64,000 bases of DNA from Clostridiales bacterium. Its GTDB lineage: Bacteria > Bacillota > Clostridia > Christensenellales > Christensenellaceae. The DNA lies in NCBI GenBank assembly GCA_015056045.1, contig SVGZ01000011.1:1-64000 (forward strand), written 5' to 3'. The notes under the pieces were generated by a model. The model had not been told where the DNA came from. It worked only from the letters and a program-made list of their open reading frames with translations, and searched no databases. Shown piece by piece: positions 1 through 8,210 of this stretch. The position numbers and the translations under genes were made by a program. The first letter of the stretch is position 1; every line of letters begins with the position of its first letter.

Positions 1-276
1 TGTAAGGATTTCAGCAGCCATAGCTGCGGAGTGTGTCATACCGGAGCAGCCGAGTGTTTCGACAAGTGCTTCTTCGATGATACCATTCTTAATGTTGAGC
101 GTAAGCTTGCAGCCGCCCTGCTGCGGTGCACACCAGCCAATACCGTGTGTAAGACCGGAAATGTCGCTGATCTGTTTTGCCAGGACCCATTTTCCTTCTT
201 CCGGGATAGGAGCCGGACCGTTATGCGGGCCTCTCTTTACGCACATCATTTGTTCAACTTCTTTGGAATACTGCAT
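1..276 (-). CDS. NifU-like iron-sulfur scaffold protein, 5' part only
   Basis: The first 92 residues are visible and the gene runs off the left edge. The sequence begins MQYSKEVEQMM and contains GIGWCAPQQGGCKL and later ETLGCSGMTHSAAM. These cysteine-containing blocks match the clostridial NifU-like scaffold proteins that usually lie beside a GGGtGRT-family protein. In that family the cysteines are expected to hold a transient Fe-S cluster; that role is inferred here. The ATG at 276 follows an AGGAGG ribosome site with 8-base spacing. The C-terminal part and any partner gene are outside the window. Confidence 0.75.
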   Translation of the reverse strand, partial: MQYSKEVEQMMCVKRGPHNGPAPIPEEGKWVLAKQISDISGLTHGIGWCAPQQGGCKLTLNIKNGIIEEALVETLGCSGMTHSAAMAAEILT

Positions 277-355
277 ATGAGCGTCCTCCTTCATATGTGA
301 AATAAATTTTTGCGAAGTCTCCATCTGCCAATCTTTTTGGCTCGATTTCCAAAAT

Positions 356-384
356 ATTATAGCATTTTTTTTGACACTGTGGAA
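356..384 (-). promoter_or_regulatory. Putative promoter of the NifU-like gene
   Basis: On the minus strand a perfect TATAAT (361-356) lies 17 bases from a poor -35 hexamer TTCCAC (384-379). The roughly 75-base leader contains the small inverted repeat GCCAA-AAAGA-TTGGC (341-327). The -10 is convincing and the -35 is weak. Confidence 0.4.
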
Positions 385-435
385 GCCTTTTTGGCTTATT
401 TTTTGTCCAAAACGATACTTTTACTCAAAATTGAT

Positions 436-462
436 AAAAAAAGACAGCCGTCATGGGCTGCC
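436..462 (-). terminator. Rho-independent terminator after rseP
   Basis: On the minus strand the 7-bp stem GGCAGCC/GGCTGTC with loop CATGAC is followed by seven T. It starts 9 bases past the rseP stop and closes the pyrH-to-rseP operon. Confidence 0.85.
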
Positions 463-470
463 TTGGCTTT

Positions 471-1493
471 TTAAAATAATCTGACGATGTCTTTATAGGT
501 GAGGAAGATCATAAAACCGAAGAGAACAACGAGACCGACAAGGTTGATGATCGCTTCTTTTTCTTTGGGCAAGGCTTTGCCGCGGATCTTTTCAATGAGC
601 AAAAGGACAAGCCTTCCGCCGTCAAGTGCCGGAAAAGGCAGGAGGTTCATGACCGCAAGATTGAGTGAAAGCATCGTGAGAAGCCTTAAAACCGTTTCAA
701 AACTGCTGCGGACAGCTGCGCCGATGATCGTTGCCGAACCAACGGGACCTGCAAAGTTCTCGATCCCTTCGCCGCGGAAGAAAAGATCGCCCAAAGTCGT
801 GTACATTTCTTCGGTCAAAATCCCCATCCATTTAAAACTCAAAGGAATGGATTCAAAGAAACCGAAACGATGACGTTCCTGCATATATAAAATGCCGATT
901 TTTTTATCGCCGTTTTCGTCAATGGCAAAGGGAATATCGAAATCGAGGATCTCGCCGTCTCTTTCAACGGAAAGTGCAACGCTTTCATTTTCGTTGCGCA
1001 TAAAGGCAAGGCTGAATTCCGTGATGAAATCGATCTTTTGCCCATCAACGCCAACGATGCGGTCGCCTGCTTCGATGCCTGCTTCGTATGCCGGCATGCC
1101 GATAGTCGCTTCCTGAATAACGGGCGTGTAATCGCCATAAAAAGCAAGCACGCCGATCGAGATCAGAACTGTAACAAGAATATTGAAGAAAGGTCCTGCA
1201 AAGGTCGTGAGGGCTCTTTTCCATACGGGGACATTGCAGAAAGCATTCGGGTCGTCATCCGCATCGTCTTCGCCTAAAAAAGCAACATAACCGCCCAAAG
1301 GCAAAAGACGGACAGAGTAGCGGATGCCATCTTTTTTGCTGACGCGCGAGATAAGCTTCGGGCCAAAACCGATCGAAAATTCGTTGATCTTGATGCCGCA
1401 GGCTTTGCCGACGATAAAATGTCCGAATTCATGGGATGTAACGAGTGCGGTCAAAAGCAAAAGACCGCAGAGGATCGTAAAAACAGTATCCAT
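471..1493 (-). CDS. rseP: RIP site-2 zinc metalloprotease RseP
   Basis: This is a membrane-embedded protease that cuts substrates such as anti-sigma factors or leftover signal peptides within the membrane. The 340-residue length is usual for the family. The first transmembrane helix carries the zinc motif HEFGH (about residues 21-25). A PDZ-like region sits near residues 110-190 (AYEAGIEAGDRIVGVDG). The second metal-binding motif NLLPFPALDGGR is near residue 285, followed by two more helices. It is the last gene of the operon and follows dxr by 9 bases. All family motifs are intact. Confidence 0.95.
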   Translation of the reverse strand: MDTVFTILCGLLLLTALVTSHEFGHFIVGKACGIKINEFSIGFGPKLISRVSKKDGIRYSVRLLPLGGYVAFLGEDDADDDPNAFCNVPVWKRALTTFAGPFFNILVTVLISIGVLAFYGDYTPVIQEATIGMPAYEAGIEAGDRIVGVDGQKIDFITEFSLAFMRNENESVALSVERDGEILDFDIPFAIDENGDKKIGILYMQERHRFGFFESIPLSFKWMGILTEEMYTTLGDLFFRGEGIENFAGPVGSATIIGAAVRSSFETVLRLLTMLSLNLAVMNLLPFPALDGGRLVLLLIEKIRGKALPKEKEAIINLVGLVVLFGFMIFLTYKDIVRLF

Positions 1494-1502
1494 AATGCCT
1501 CT

Positions 1503-2639
1503 TTATACAAAATTTTTATAGTTTTCCTCCGCAAAAAGGCGGACTTCGCGGTCAAGAGCATAAATATCTTCAAAGCTGTGTACGCTTGCCGCATGGAAAT
1601 GCTCCATCGCTTTTTCAACGATCGCAGGGATGCCCATAAAGCCGATCTTCTTTTCAAGAAAAAGCGGAACGGCCACTTCGCCTGCACTGTTATAGACGAT
1701 CTGCAGAGCGCCGTCGTTTTTGACAGCCTCATAGGCCAAGGCCAGACAAGGAAATTTATTCGTATCCGGCGGCATAAAGTGCAGCCCGGAGAGAGAATAC
1801 AGATCGAGCTTTTTCAGATTATTGGGTAAACGCTCGTTTCCTGCCAAGGCGAAATGGATCGGGATACGCATATCGGGTGTTGAAAGCTGTGCGATCGTGC
1901 TTCTATCATGGTATTCGACCATGGAATGGATTATGCTTTCCGGGTGAACGACCACTTCGATCTTTTTCGGGTCAACATCAAAAAACCATCGTGTTTCCAT
2001 GATCTCGAGCCCTTTATTCATCAGGCTTGCGCTGTCGATGGAAATTTTTGCACCCATAGACCAGTTCGGGTGTTTCAGAGCTTGTTCGGGTGTGGCATTT
2101 TTGATGAATTCCGCATCTTTATGCAGGAAAGGACCACCGGAACAGGTGAGTAAAATGCGCTCGAGCTCTTTTTTTCGGTTGCCCATCAGGCATTGATAGA
2201 TCGCAGAGATCTCGCTGTCAAGCGGGATAACTTCGGAAGAGGAATTGTCCATTAAATCTCTTGCGAGCCTTCCGCCGCAGACGAGCGCTTCCTTTGTAGC
2301 GAGGTAAAGTTTTTTGCCGTTTTTCAAGCAATAAGCAAATGCCGGGAGACCTGCCATTCCCGAAACACAGAGAACAACTTCATCCGCCATACTGCAGGCT
2401 TCGATCAAGGCTTCTTTGCCAAAGCCGATGCGGATATCCTGCGGTTTTTCCGGTAATGATGCGATCCCCGAAAGCCCGATAAAGGGAACATGCCATTCTT
2501 CCCCTTGCGAAAGAAGCGCGCTTGCGTCTGTGTTAGCCGTAAGTGCGCATACCTGATAGTATTCTTTTAAGTTCCTTAAAACATCGAGCGTCTGCTTGCC
2601 GATGGAACCGGTCGAGCCGAGTATCGCGATTTTTTTCAT
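1503..2639 (-). CDS. dxr: 1-deoxy-D-xylulose 5-phosphate reductoisomerase
   Basis: Second enzyme of the MEP isoprenoid pathway: it converts DXP to 2-C-methyl-D-erythritol 4-phosphate with NADPH. The N-terminal Rossmann motif ILGSTGSIGKQTLDVL, the substrate/metal-binding segment around HPNWSMGAKISIDSASLMNKG, and VHPESIIHSMVEY are all present. At 378 residues it is a normal full-length enzyme. It lies between cdsA (15 bases upstream) and rseP, the usual order in Firmicutes. It supplies precursors for the undecaprenyl carrier made by UppS in the same operon. Confidence 0.97.
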   Translation of the reverse strand: MKKIAILGSTGSIGKQTLDVLRNLKEYYQVCALTANTDASALLSQGEEWHVPFIGLSGIASLPEKPQDIRIGFGKEALIEACSMADEVVLCVSGMAGLPAFAYCLKNGKKLYLATKEALVCGGRLARDLMDNSSSEVIPLDSEISAIYQCLMGNRKKELERILLTCSGGPFLHKDAEFIKNATPEQALKHPNWSMGAKISIDSASLMNKGLEIMETRWFFDVDPKKIEVVVHPESIIHSMVEYHDRSTIAQLSTPDMRIPIHFALAGNERLPNNLKKLDLYSLSGLHFMPPDTNKFPCLALAYEAVKNDGALQIVYNSAGEVAVPLFLEKKIGFMGIPAIVEKAMEHFHAASVHSFEDIYALDREVRLFAEENYKNFV

Positions 2640-2654
2640 TACAAATAGTATAAC

Positions 2655-3467
2655 TCAGAATTTGAAATATATTTTGAAGAAGAAGTAAACGATCGGTAAA
2701 ATAAAGAGCGTGCTGTCGAGCCTGTCCAAAAGGCCGCCATGACCGGGCAGGATATTGCCGAAATCTTTAACGCCGAAATGACGCTTGATGAGCGATGCGG
2801 CAAGATCGCCGAACTGCGAAATGACGCTGGCAAAGGCTGCGAAAAGGATGACGATCGGCATTGCGGAAAGCGAGATCCCCGTATTGCCGAGGACATACAT
2901 CACGAGCAGCGTGCCCAAAATACCGCCTAAAATACCGGCAAGAGAACCTTCGACTGTCTTTTTCGGGCTGATATTCGGGCAGAGCTTATGTTTGCCCATC
3001 AACGTTCCGCAGAAATATGCAAATGTATCGGTGACCATGGCGTTGGCGAGTGTTGTCAGGAGAAGATTAGCCGAAAGCGTCTGATCTTCCATGCAGACGA
3101 TCATATAGAGGAAAACAAAATAGATCTGCGGATAAAACATCGTAAAGATGCCGTTGATAATGCTTTCCTGCGGATATTTTTCATGGTTTAAGATGCCTGC
3201 GATGAAAAGTGCGGAAACACCTGCTGCCATTACGGCGAAAACACCGGGCAAATCAAAAAAATAATACGCAGGGAAAAGCAGCGCCGTATAGACATACAGG
3301 ATGACCTCCGGCAGTACGATGCCTTTGTTTTTGATCGAACGGATGATCTCAAATTGTGTGACTAGTGCCGCCAAAATGACACCGACCTTGATATACCAGC
3401 CGTAAAGCCACATCAAAAGGAAAATGGTGATCACGATGCCTGCGCCGACTAATGTTCTTTTTAACAT
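2655..3467 (-). CDS. cdsA: Phosphatidate cytidylyltransferase
   Basis: Integral membrane enzyme making CDP-diacylglycerol from phosphatidic acid and CTP, the branch point of phospholipid synthesis. The 270-residue protein has about eight hydrophobic segments. The C-terminal family signature PGHGGLLDRLDSTLFILP is intact, as is the preceding SPKKTVEGSLAG loop. It sits 11 bases downstream of uppS in the operon. Two independent membrane-precursor pathways (isoprenoid and phospholipid) are therefore co-transcribed. Confidence 0.96.
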   Translation of the reverse strand: MLKRTLVGAGIVITIFLLMWLYGWYIKVGVILAALVTQFEIIRSIKNKGIVLPEVILYVYTALLFPAYYFFDLPGVFAVMAAGVSALFIAGILNHEKYPQESIINGIFTMFYPQIYFVFLYMIVCMEDQTLSANLLLTTLANAMVTDTFAYFCGTLMGKHKLCPNISPKKTVEGSLAGILGGILGTLLVMYVLGNTGISLSAMPIVILFAAFASVISQFGDLAASLIKRHFGVKDFGNILPGHGGLLDRLDSTLFILPIVYFFFKIYFKF

Positions 3468-3478
3468 GATGTTTCTTC

Positions 3479-4186
3479 TTAGACCTTTCCGAATCTGCGG
3501 TTTCTCATGGAGAATGCAGTCATAGCCTTTTCAAATTCTTCTTCGCCAAAATCGGGCCACATGACTTCCGGGAAATAAAGCTCGGAATAGGCTCCCTGAT
3601 AGAGGAGAAAGTTGCTCATGCGGAGTTCACCGCTCGTGCGGATGATCAGATCCGGATCGGGAATTCCGGCTGTATCAAGTGCAGCGGCAAAGCCTTCTTC
3701 ATTTATTTCTTCGGCGGAAATTTCGCCGTTTTTTACCTGTTCGGCAAGCTTTCTTACCGCGCGGAGAATTTCATCTCTTCCGCCGTAATTGAAAGCGATA
3801 TTGAGTTTCAGTCCGGTGTTGTTTTTTGTCAGTTCTTCCGCTTCTTCGATCGCTGTGCGGATATTTTCGGCAAGATTGTCTTTTCTGCCGATAACGCGGA
3901 GGCAGACATTGCCTTTGTGGATCTCCGGAACTTCGTTTTTGATGACTTCAAGAAGAAGGCTCATCAGAATGGAAACTTCTTCGTTCGGGCGTTTCCAGTT
4001 TTCCGTTGAAAACGCAAAAAAAGTCAGCGCTTCGATGCCCTTTTTCGAGCAGATGCTGACGATCTCACGGACTCTGTCTACGCCGATTTTATGCCCGTAT
4101 GTGCGCGGCAGATTCCTTTTTTTGGCCCAACGGCCGTTGCCATCGGGAATGATGGCGATGTGCTTCGGTAAATGCAGTTCTGTCAA
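3479..4186 (-). CDS. uppS: Undecaprenyl diphosphate synthase (isoprenyl transferase)
   Basis: Condenses isopentenyl diphosphate onto farnesyl diphosphate to form the C55 carrier used in peptidoglycan synthesis. Motifs HIAIIPDGNGRWAKKR, FAFSTENWKRP and RTSGELRMSNFL are present. The open frame extends upstream to 4381, but homology starts only at TELHLPKHIAII. The TTG at 4186 overlaps the TGA of the preceding small ORF (TTGA) and follows GGAAGAAGAG, giving 235 residues, the usual length. I therefore place the start there; translation is probably coupled to the small ORF. Confidence 0.93.
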   Translation of the reverse strand: MTELHLPKHIAIIPDGNGRWAKKRNLPRTYGHKIGVDRVREIVSICSKKGIEALTFFAFSTENWKRPNEEVSILMSLLLEVIKNEVPEIHKGNVCLRVIGRKDNLAENIRTAIEEAEELTKNNTGLKLNIAFNYGGRDEILRAVRKLAEQVKNGEISAEEINEEGFAAALDTAGIPDPDLIIRTSGELRMSNFLLYQGAYSELYFPEVMWPDFGEEEFEKAMTAFSMRNRRFGKV

Positions 4187-4392
4187 GACTCTTCTTCCGT
4201 TTCTGATAAAATGGTGGGAAAAGCAGACCAGTAAAGCCTTGCCGTATTGCCCGAAAATGTCACGCGAAGAGCACAGTTTTTGTGGTAAGCTTCGCTCCTT
4301 TTGGAAGCGACACAGACCGTTTCGACCGTATAACCGGCATTTTCCAGTTTCTCTTTTGCAATTTCGAGCGGCAGACCGCATATATTGGTCAT
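4183..4392 (-). CDS. Small PASTA-like protein between frr and uppS (uncharacterised)
   Basis: A 69-residue ORF overlapping the uppS start by 4 bases. Residues about 4-22 (ICGLPLEIAKEKLENAGYTV) resemble one PASTA repeat, the fold found on serine/threonine kinases and PBPs. There is no signal peptide or membrane segment, so it should be cytoplasmic. The start chosen is the ATG at 4392, after GGGAAAAGT; an in-frame ATG at 4422 is possible. I do not recognise a named family. Its position and coupling to uppS support it being real; the function is unknown. Confidence 0.65.
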   Translation of the reverse strand: MTNICGLPLEIAKEKLENAGYTVETVCVASKRSEAYHKNCALRVTFSGNTARLYWSAFPTILSETEEES

Positions 4393-4440
4393 ACTTTTCC
4401 CATTTCTCATTTCATGCTGCAAAAATACAGCGAGATATGT

Positions 4441-5004
4441 TTAGATCTCGAGGATCTCTGCTTCTTTTTCAGCGCAGACTTTGTCGATCTTCTTGATGAA
4501 ATCATCGTGGATCTTCTGTACATCTTCTTCGAGGATGGTCAGATCGTCTTCTGTGATTTCGGAGTTCTTCTTTTCCTTGCGGAGCGTTTCAACAGCATCT
4601 CTGCGGATGGAGCGGATAGCAACCTTGCTGTCTTCTGCTTTTTTCTTGACCTGCTTAACGAGTTCTTTTCTGCGTTCAGCTGTCAGTGTCGGCAGAACAA
4701 GGCGGATAACTTTGCCGTCGTTAGAGGGGTTGAGACCAAGATCGGAAGCGAGGATCGCTTTTTCAACAGCCTTTAATGTGCTTGCATCCCAAAGTGTGAT
4801 GGTGATGAGTCTTGCTTCGGGTGCGGCAACGTTTGCCATCTGTGTAATAGGGGTCATAACGCCATAGTAATCAACCATGACCTTATTTAAGATCTGGGGG
4901 TTTGCCCTGCCTGCACGGATGTTGATGTAATCTTCACGCAGAACAGACACGGTTTTTTCCATTTTTTCTTCGGCTTCGAGTAAAGCTTCGTGTTCAATAC
5001 GCAT
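4441..5004 (-). CDS. frr: Ribosome recycling factor
   Basis: Works with EF-G to split post-termination ribosomes. The 187-residue length is standard. Typical segments include INIRAGRANPQILNKVMVDYYG, ITLWDASTLKAVEKAI and GLNPSNDGKVIRLVLPTLTAERRKEL. It follows pyrH by 68 bases and starts after GGAGG. The pyrH-frr pairing is nearly universal in bacteria. Confidence 0.97.
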   Translation of the reverse strand: MRIEHEALLEAEEKMEKTVSVLREDYINIRAGRANPQILNKVMVDYYGVMTPITQMANVAAPEARLITITLWDASTLKAVEKAILASDLGLNPSNDGKVIRLVLPTLTAERRKELVKQVKKKAEDSKVAIRSIRRDAVETLRKEKKNSEITEDDLTILEEDVQKIHDDFIKKIDKVCAEKEAEILEI

Positions 5005-5072
5005 AACTGACTCCTCCTTGATAAGCTAATTTTACTTGAAATTTAAGAATTTTACAATATTGAAATCGCTTT

Positions 5073-5774
5073 TCAGCAGATAAGTGTGCCTAAAGATTCG
5101 CCGCAGACGACTCTTCTGATGCTGTCTTCCGTTGCAAGGCCGAAAGCACAGATCTTGATGTTGTTGTCCATGCAGAGGGAAACCGCTGTTGTATCCATAA
5201 CGGTCAGGTGCTGGTTCAAAACATCCATGTAGGGGATCGTCTCATAGCGTTTTGCATTGGGGTTGACCTTCGGGTCACTGTCATAAACGCCGTCTACATT
5301 TTTCGCCATCAGGATGATTTCTGCCTGCATTTCAGCTGCACGGAGTGCTGCTGCGGTATCTGTTGTGAAATAGGGGTTGCCCGTTCCGCAGGCAAAGATC
5401 ACGATGCGGCCTTTTTCGAGGTGGCGTTCTGCTTTTCTTCTGATGTAAGGCTCTGCGATTGCCTTCATTTCGATAGCTGTCTGGAGTCTTGCCTGTGCGC
5501 CGAGGTTTTCGATCGCATCCTGCATTGCCAGGGAATTGATAACGGTTGCGAGCATACCCATATGGTCAGCTGTTGTGCGGTCCATATGTCCGCCGCTTCT
5601 TCCGCGCCAGATATTGCCGCCGCCGATGATGATGCAGACTTCGACACCTAAGTTATGGATATCGACGACCTGTCTTGCAACATTATTCACAACGTCAAAG
5701 TCGATGTTTTTGCCATTGCCGGAAAGTGCTTCGCCGCTGATTTTCAAAACGACTCTCTTGTATTTGGGATCCAT
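5073..5774 (-). CDS. pyrH: UMP kinase
   Basis: Hexameric amino-acid-kinase-fold enzyme phosphorylating UMP to UDP. The N-terminal KISGEAL motif, [12 protein letters not shown] and [16 protein letters not shown] are clear, and 233 residues is normal length. It is the first gene of the operon. The usual upstream rpsB-tsf pair is absent here; the neighbour is a divergent binding-protein gene. The ATG at 5774 follows AAGGAGAG. A perfect palindrome lies just upstream of the ribosome site. Confidence 0.97.
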   Translation of the reverse strand: MDPKYKRVVLKISGEALSGNGKNIDFDVVNNVARQVVDIHNLGVEVCIIIGGGNIWRGRSGGHMDRTTADHMGMLATVINSLAMQDAIENLGAQARLQTAIEMKAIAEPYIRRKAERHLEKGRIVIFACGTGNPYFTTDTAAALRAAEMQAEIILMAKNVDGVYDSDPKVNPNAKRYETIPYMDVLNQHLTVMDTTAVSLCMDNNIKICAFGLATEDSIRRVVCGESLGTLIC

Positions 5775-5792
5775 GTAAACTCTCCTTATTGT

Positions 5793-5808
5793 AAGCGTTC
5801 AAACGCTT
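5793..5808. promoter_or_regulatory. 16-bp palindrome in the pyrH leader
   Basis: AAGCGTT-CA-AACGCTT is a perfect inverted repeat between the pyrH ribosome site and the likely promoter. It could be an operator, or a hairpin next to the ribosome site controlling pyrH. No T-run follows, so it is not a terminator. Confidence 0.35.
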
Positions 5809-5949
5809 TTCATTCGATGTGCTTTCTGCGCCTGTACATAAGCGCATCCTATCTTTTATATCATACCACAGATGGATATGACTTCGCACTACTTTTTTCA
5901 CTTTCAGGCTATGAACAAAGAGAAAATTTCTTGATTTTTCCGTAAAAAA

Positions 5950-5977
5950 TTGAAAAAATAATTTATTGTGGTAAAAT
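5950..5977 (+). promoter_or_regulatory. Promoter of the binding-protein gene, leaderless arrangement
   Basis: TTGAAA (5950-5955) and TAAAAT (5972-5977) are separated by 16 bases. The ATG begins 7 bases after the -10, about where transcription would start, and no ribosome site precedes it. Confidence 0.5.
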
Positions 5978-5983
5978 GATTGC

Positions 5984-6841
5984 ATGGCAAGAAGAATACG
6001 TACCTATGGGCAAAGACCCGTCAAAAACAAAATACAGAGAAAGCTCAATATTTTCCTCAAGAACCTGAACAAAAAAGCCGTCTTGGCCGTTTTAGGCATC
6101 ATCATCCTTGCGGCTGCAGTTCTGATCTTTGTTACGAGCGGCGACGATGCACAGATGAAAAAAGCAAAACTGATGAATGAAAATGAGATCGTCATCGGCA
6201 TCGGGCTTGAGCATTCCTCTTTCGGCAGAAAGAATGAGGACGGAACCCTTTCCGGCTTTGAAGTTGATTTGGCAAAGCTTTTGATGGAAGACCTTGTCCC
6301 CGGAAAAGAGATCGAGTTCGTTGCGATCGAAGATCAGGAAGCTTCTTATCTTTTGCGAAACGGAGAGATCGACCTCGCTTTTTCGATGCTTGTCCCCGGA
6401 ACGATCAAATCGCAGGGTCTTTCGCTTTCATCCGCCTATTATCAGGATGAGATCGTCCTCATGACGACGGAAAGCCGTGCGCGCGGTGCGTTATCTGCGA
6501 TCGGCAGTACAAAAGTCTATGCGATCGATATGAAAAAACAGACGCTTTCGGAAATGTTCTCTGATTTGGCAATCAAAAACGTCCGTGTGATCAGCTGCAG
6601 CTCTTATCCCGATGCTGTTCTGGCAGTTACGCAAAGTTCGGCATTTGCCGTTGCAGCGCCTGCCCATAAAGCGGAAGTTTACCTGCACGGGCTCTTTGCG
6701 CTTGCACAGGAAAGCGGAAAAACCGTTTCCTATACGATTGCCGCATGGACGGAAAACAGCGATTTTATTTCCCTTATCAACGAATCCCTCCACAAAAACA
6801 AGGATGAGATCGAGGCTTTGAAAAATCGCTGGGGCATTTGA
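5984..6841 (+). CDS. Membrane-anchored family 3 solute-binding protein (amino-acid ABC type)
   Basis: A 285-residue protein of the SBP_bac_3 family that binds amino acids or similar small polar solutes outside the cell. Residues 1-30 are strongly basic. A single hydrophobic helix follows (about 31-52), then the binding domain starting at EIVIGIGLEHSSFG, with NGEIDLAFSMLVPG typical of the family. There is no lipobox cysteine, so it should be held by an uncleaved N-terminal helix. No permease or ATPase gene is adjacent, so it may serve a transporter encoded elsewhere or act as a sensor. The start lacks a ribosome site. Confidence 0.8.
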   Translation: MARRIRTYGQRPVKNKIQRKLNIFLKNLNKKAVLAVLGIIILAAAVLIFVTSGDDAQMKKAKLMNENEIVIGIGLEHSSFGRKNEDGTLSGFEVDLAKLLMEDLVPGKEIEFVAIEDQEASYLLRNGEIDLAFSMLVPGTIKSQGLSLSSAYYQDEIVLMTTESRARGALSAIGSTKVYAIDMKKQTLSEMFSDLAIKNVRVISCSSYPDAVLAVTQSSAFAVAAPAHKAEVYLHGLFALAQESGKTVSYTIAAWTENSDFISLINESLHKNKDEIEALKNRWGI

Positions 6842-7002
6842 TTTGCATAATACGCATGAAAAAGACGAAACTTTCCCGCGAAAACAAACGGCGAATATCG
6901 GATTGTTTATTTAAAACCGAAACTTATTGTTAAAAATGAACATCAAATTTCGATTTTTGAGAATGAAAATGTTTCAATTTGGATAAATTATCCGAAAATT
7001 GC

Positions 7003-7031
7003 TTGTTATATTGCGGGAGTAGTTGTATAAT
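7003..7031 (+). promoter_or_regulatory. Promoter of serC-serA
   Basis: TTGTTA (7003-7008), 17-base spacer, TATAAT (7026-7031). The leader is about 75 bases and holds no T-box or riboswitch I can recognise. The remainder of 6842-7002 is AT-rich and shows nothing else. Confidence 0.65.
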
Positions 7032-7112
7032 TATTAGCAAACGTGTAAATAAGCGGCCAGTCCGCAGTTTAAAAGTTTTTAAGCTGACTTGGAATGACGC
7101 AGGAGGTATAAA

Positions 7113-8198
7113 ATGAAAAGAGTATACAATTTCTCGGCAGGTCCTGCCTGTCTGCCTTTAGCAGTCCTCGAAAAAGCACAGAGTGAGTTCCTCTGCTACG
7201 GTGATTCCGGTATGTCCGTTATGGAAATGAGCCACCGTACACCTGTATATCAGGATATCTTTGACCGTGCAACTGCTTCTCTGCGCAAACTGATGAACAT
7301 CCCGGAAAACTACGAAGTCCTTTATGTACAGGGCGGTGCTTCCATGCAGTTTGATATGGTTCCGATGAACCTCATGAGCACGCACAAAAAGGCTTATTAC
7401 ATCAACACAGGCAACTTCGCAAAGACAGCTATGAAAGAAGCAAAGCTTTTCGGCGAAGTTATCTGCCCCGCTTCCTCTGAAGAAGCAACCTATACCTACA
7501 TCCCCGAAATGACAGCCGATATGTTCAGCGAAGAAGCGGACTATGTCCACATCACTTCCAACAACACAATTTTCGGCACAAGATATATCGATGCAAAGCT
7601 TCCGCCCTGCGGTGATATTCCGATCGTTACGGATATGAGCAGCTGCATCCTTTCCGAACCCATCGATGTCAGCAAATACGGCCTCATCTATGCAGGCGCA
7701 CAGAAAAACATCGGCCCTGCAGGTGTTGCGATCGTTATTATCAGAAAAGACCTCATCGGTAAAGTTTCCGGTCTCCCGGCAATGCTCGACTACGCTGTTT
7801 ATGAAAAGAACGGCTCCATGAAGAATACACCGCCGACCTATGCCGTTTATATGGCAGGTCTCGTCTTCGATTATCTCCTTGAAAACGGCGGACTCGAAGC
7901 GATGAAGGAAAAGAACGAAAAGAAAGCTGCAAAGCTTTACGCTTATATTGACAGCACAGATTTCTATAAGAACACCGTCAATAAGGAAGACCGTTCCATC
8001 ATGAACGTTACCTTCGTTACAGGCGATGCTGACCTCGATAAGAAGTTTGCAAAAGAAGCTGCAGAAGCAGGTCTTGTTAACCTCAAGGGTCACAGACTCG
8101 TCGGCGGTATGCGTGCAAGCATCTATAACGCAATGCCCGAAGAAGGCATCGATGCGCTCATCGAGTTCATGAAGAAATTTGAAGTGGAAAACAAATAA
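7113..8198 (+). CDS. serC: Phosphoserine aminotransferase
   Basis: PLP enzyme of the serine pathway: 3-phosphohydroxypyruvate plus glutamate gives phosphoserine. The 361-residue protein begins RVYNFSAGPACLP, and contains GMSVMEMSHRTPVY. The PLP lysine lies in YAGAQKNIGPAG (about residue 197), and the C-terminal GHRLVGGMRASIYNAMP is intact. It starts after AGGAGG and lies 12 bases before serA, so the two consecutive pathway enzymes share a transcript. Confidence 0.97.
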   Translation: MKRVYNFSAGPACLPLAVLEKAQSEFLCYGDSGMSVMEMSHRTPVYQDIFDRATASLRKLMNIPENYEVLYVQGGASMQFDMVPMNLMSTHKKAYYINTGNFAKTAMKEAKLFGEVICPASSEEATYTYIPEMTADMFSEEADYVHITSNNTIFGTRYIDAKLPPCGDIPIVTDMSSCILSEPIDVSKYGLIYAGAQKNIGPAGVAIVIIRKDLIGKVSGLPAMLDYAVYEKNGSMKNTPPTYAVYMAGLVFDYLLENGGLEAMKEKNEKKAAKLYAYIDSTDFYKNTVNKEDRSIMNVTFVTGDADLDKKFAKEAAEAGLVNLKGHRLVGGMRASIYNAMPEEGIDALIEFMKKFEVENK

Positions 8199-8210
8199 AG
8201 GATATCAATC

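Noticed and set aside
6842-7112. Possible serine T-box or riboswitch before serC
   Set aside because: No T-box consensus or terminator/antiterminator pair is visible; only a simple promoter and short leader.
7158-8093. 311-codon minus-strand frame opposite serC
   Set aside because: Shadow of an intact SerC.
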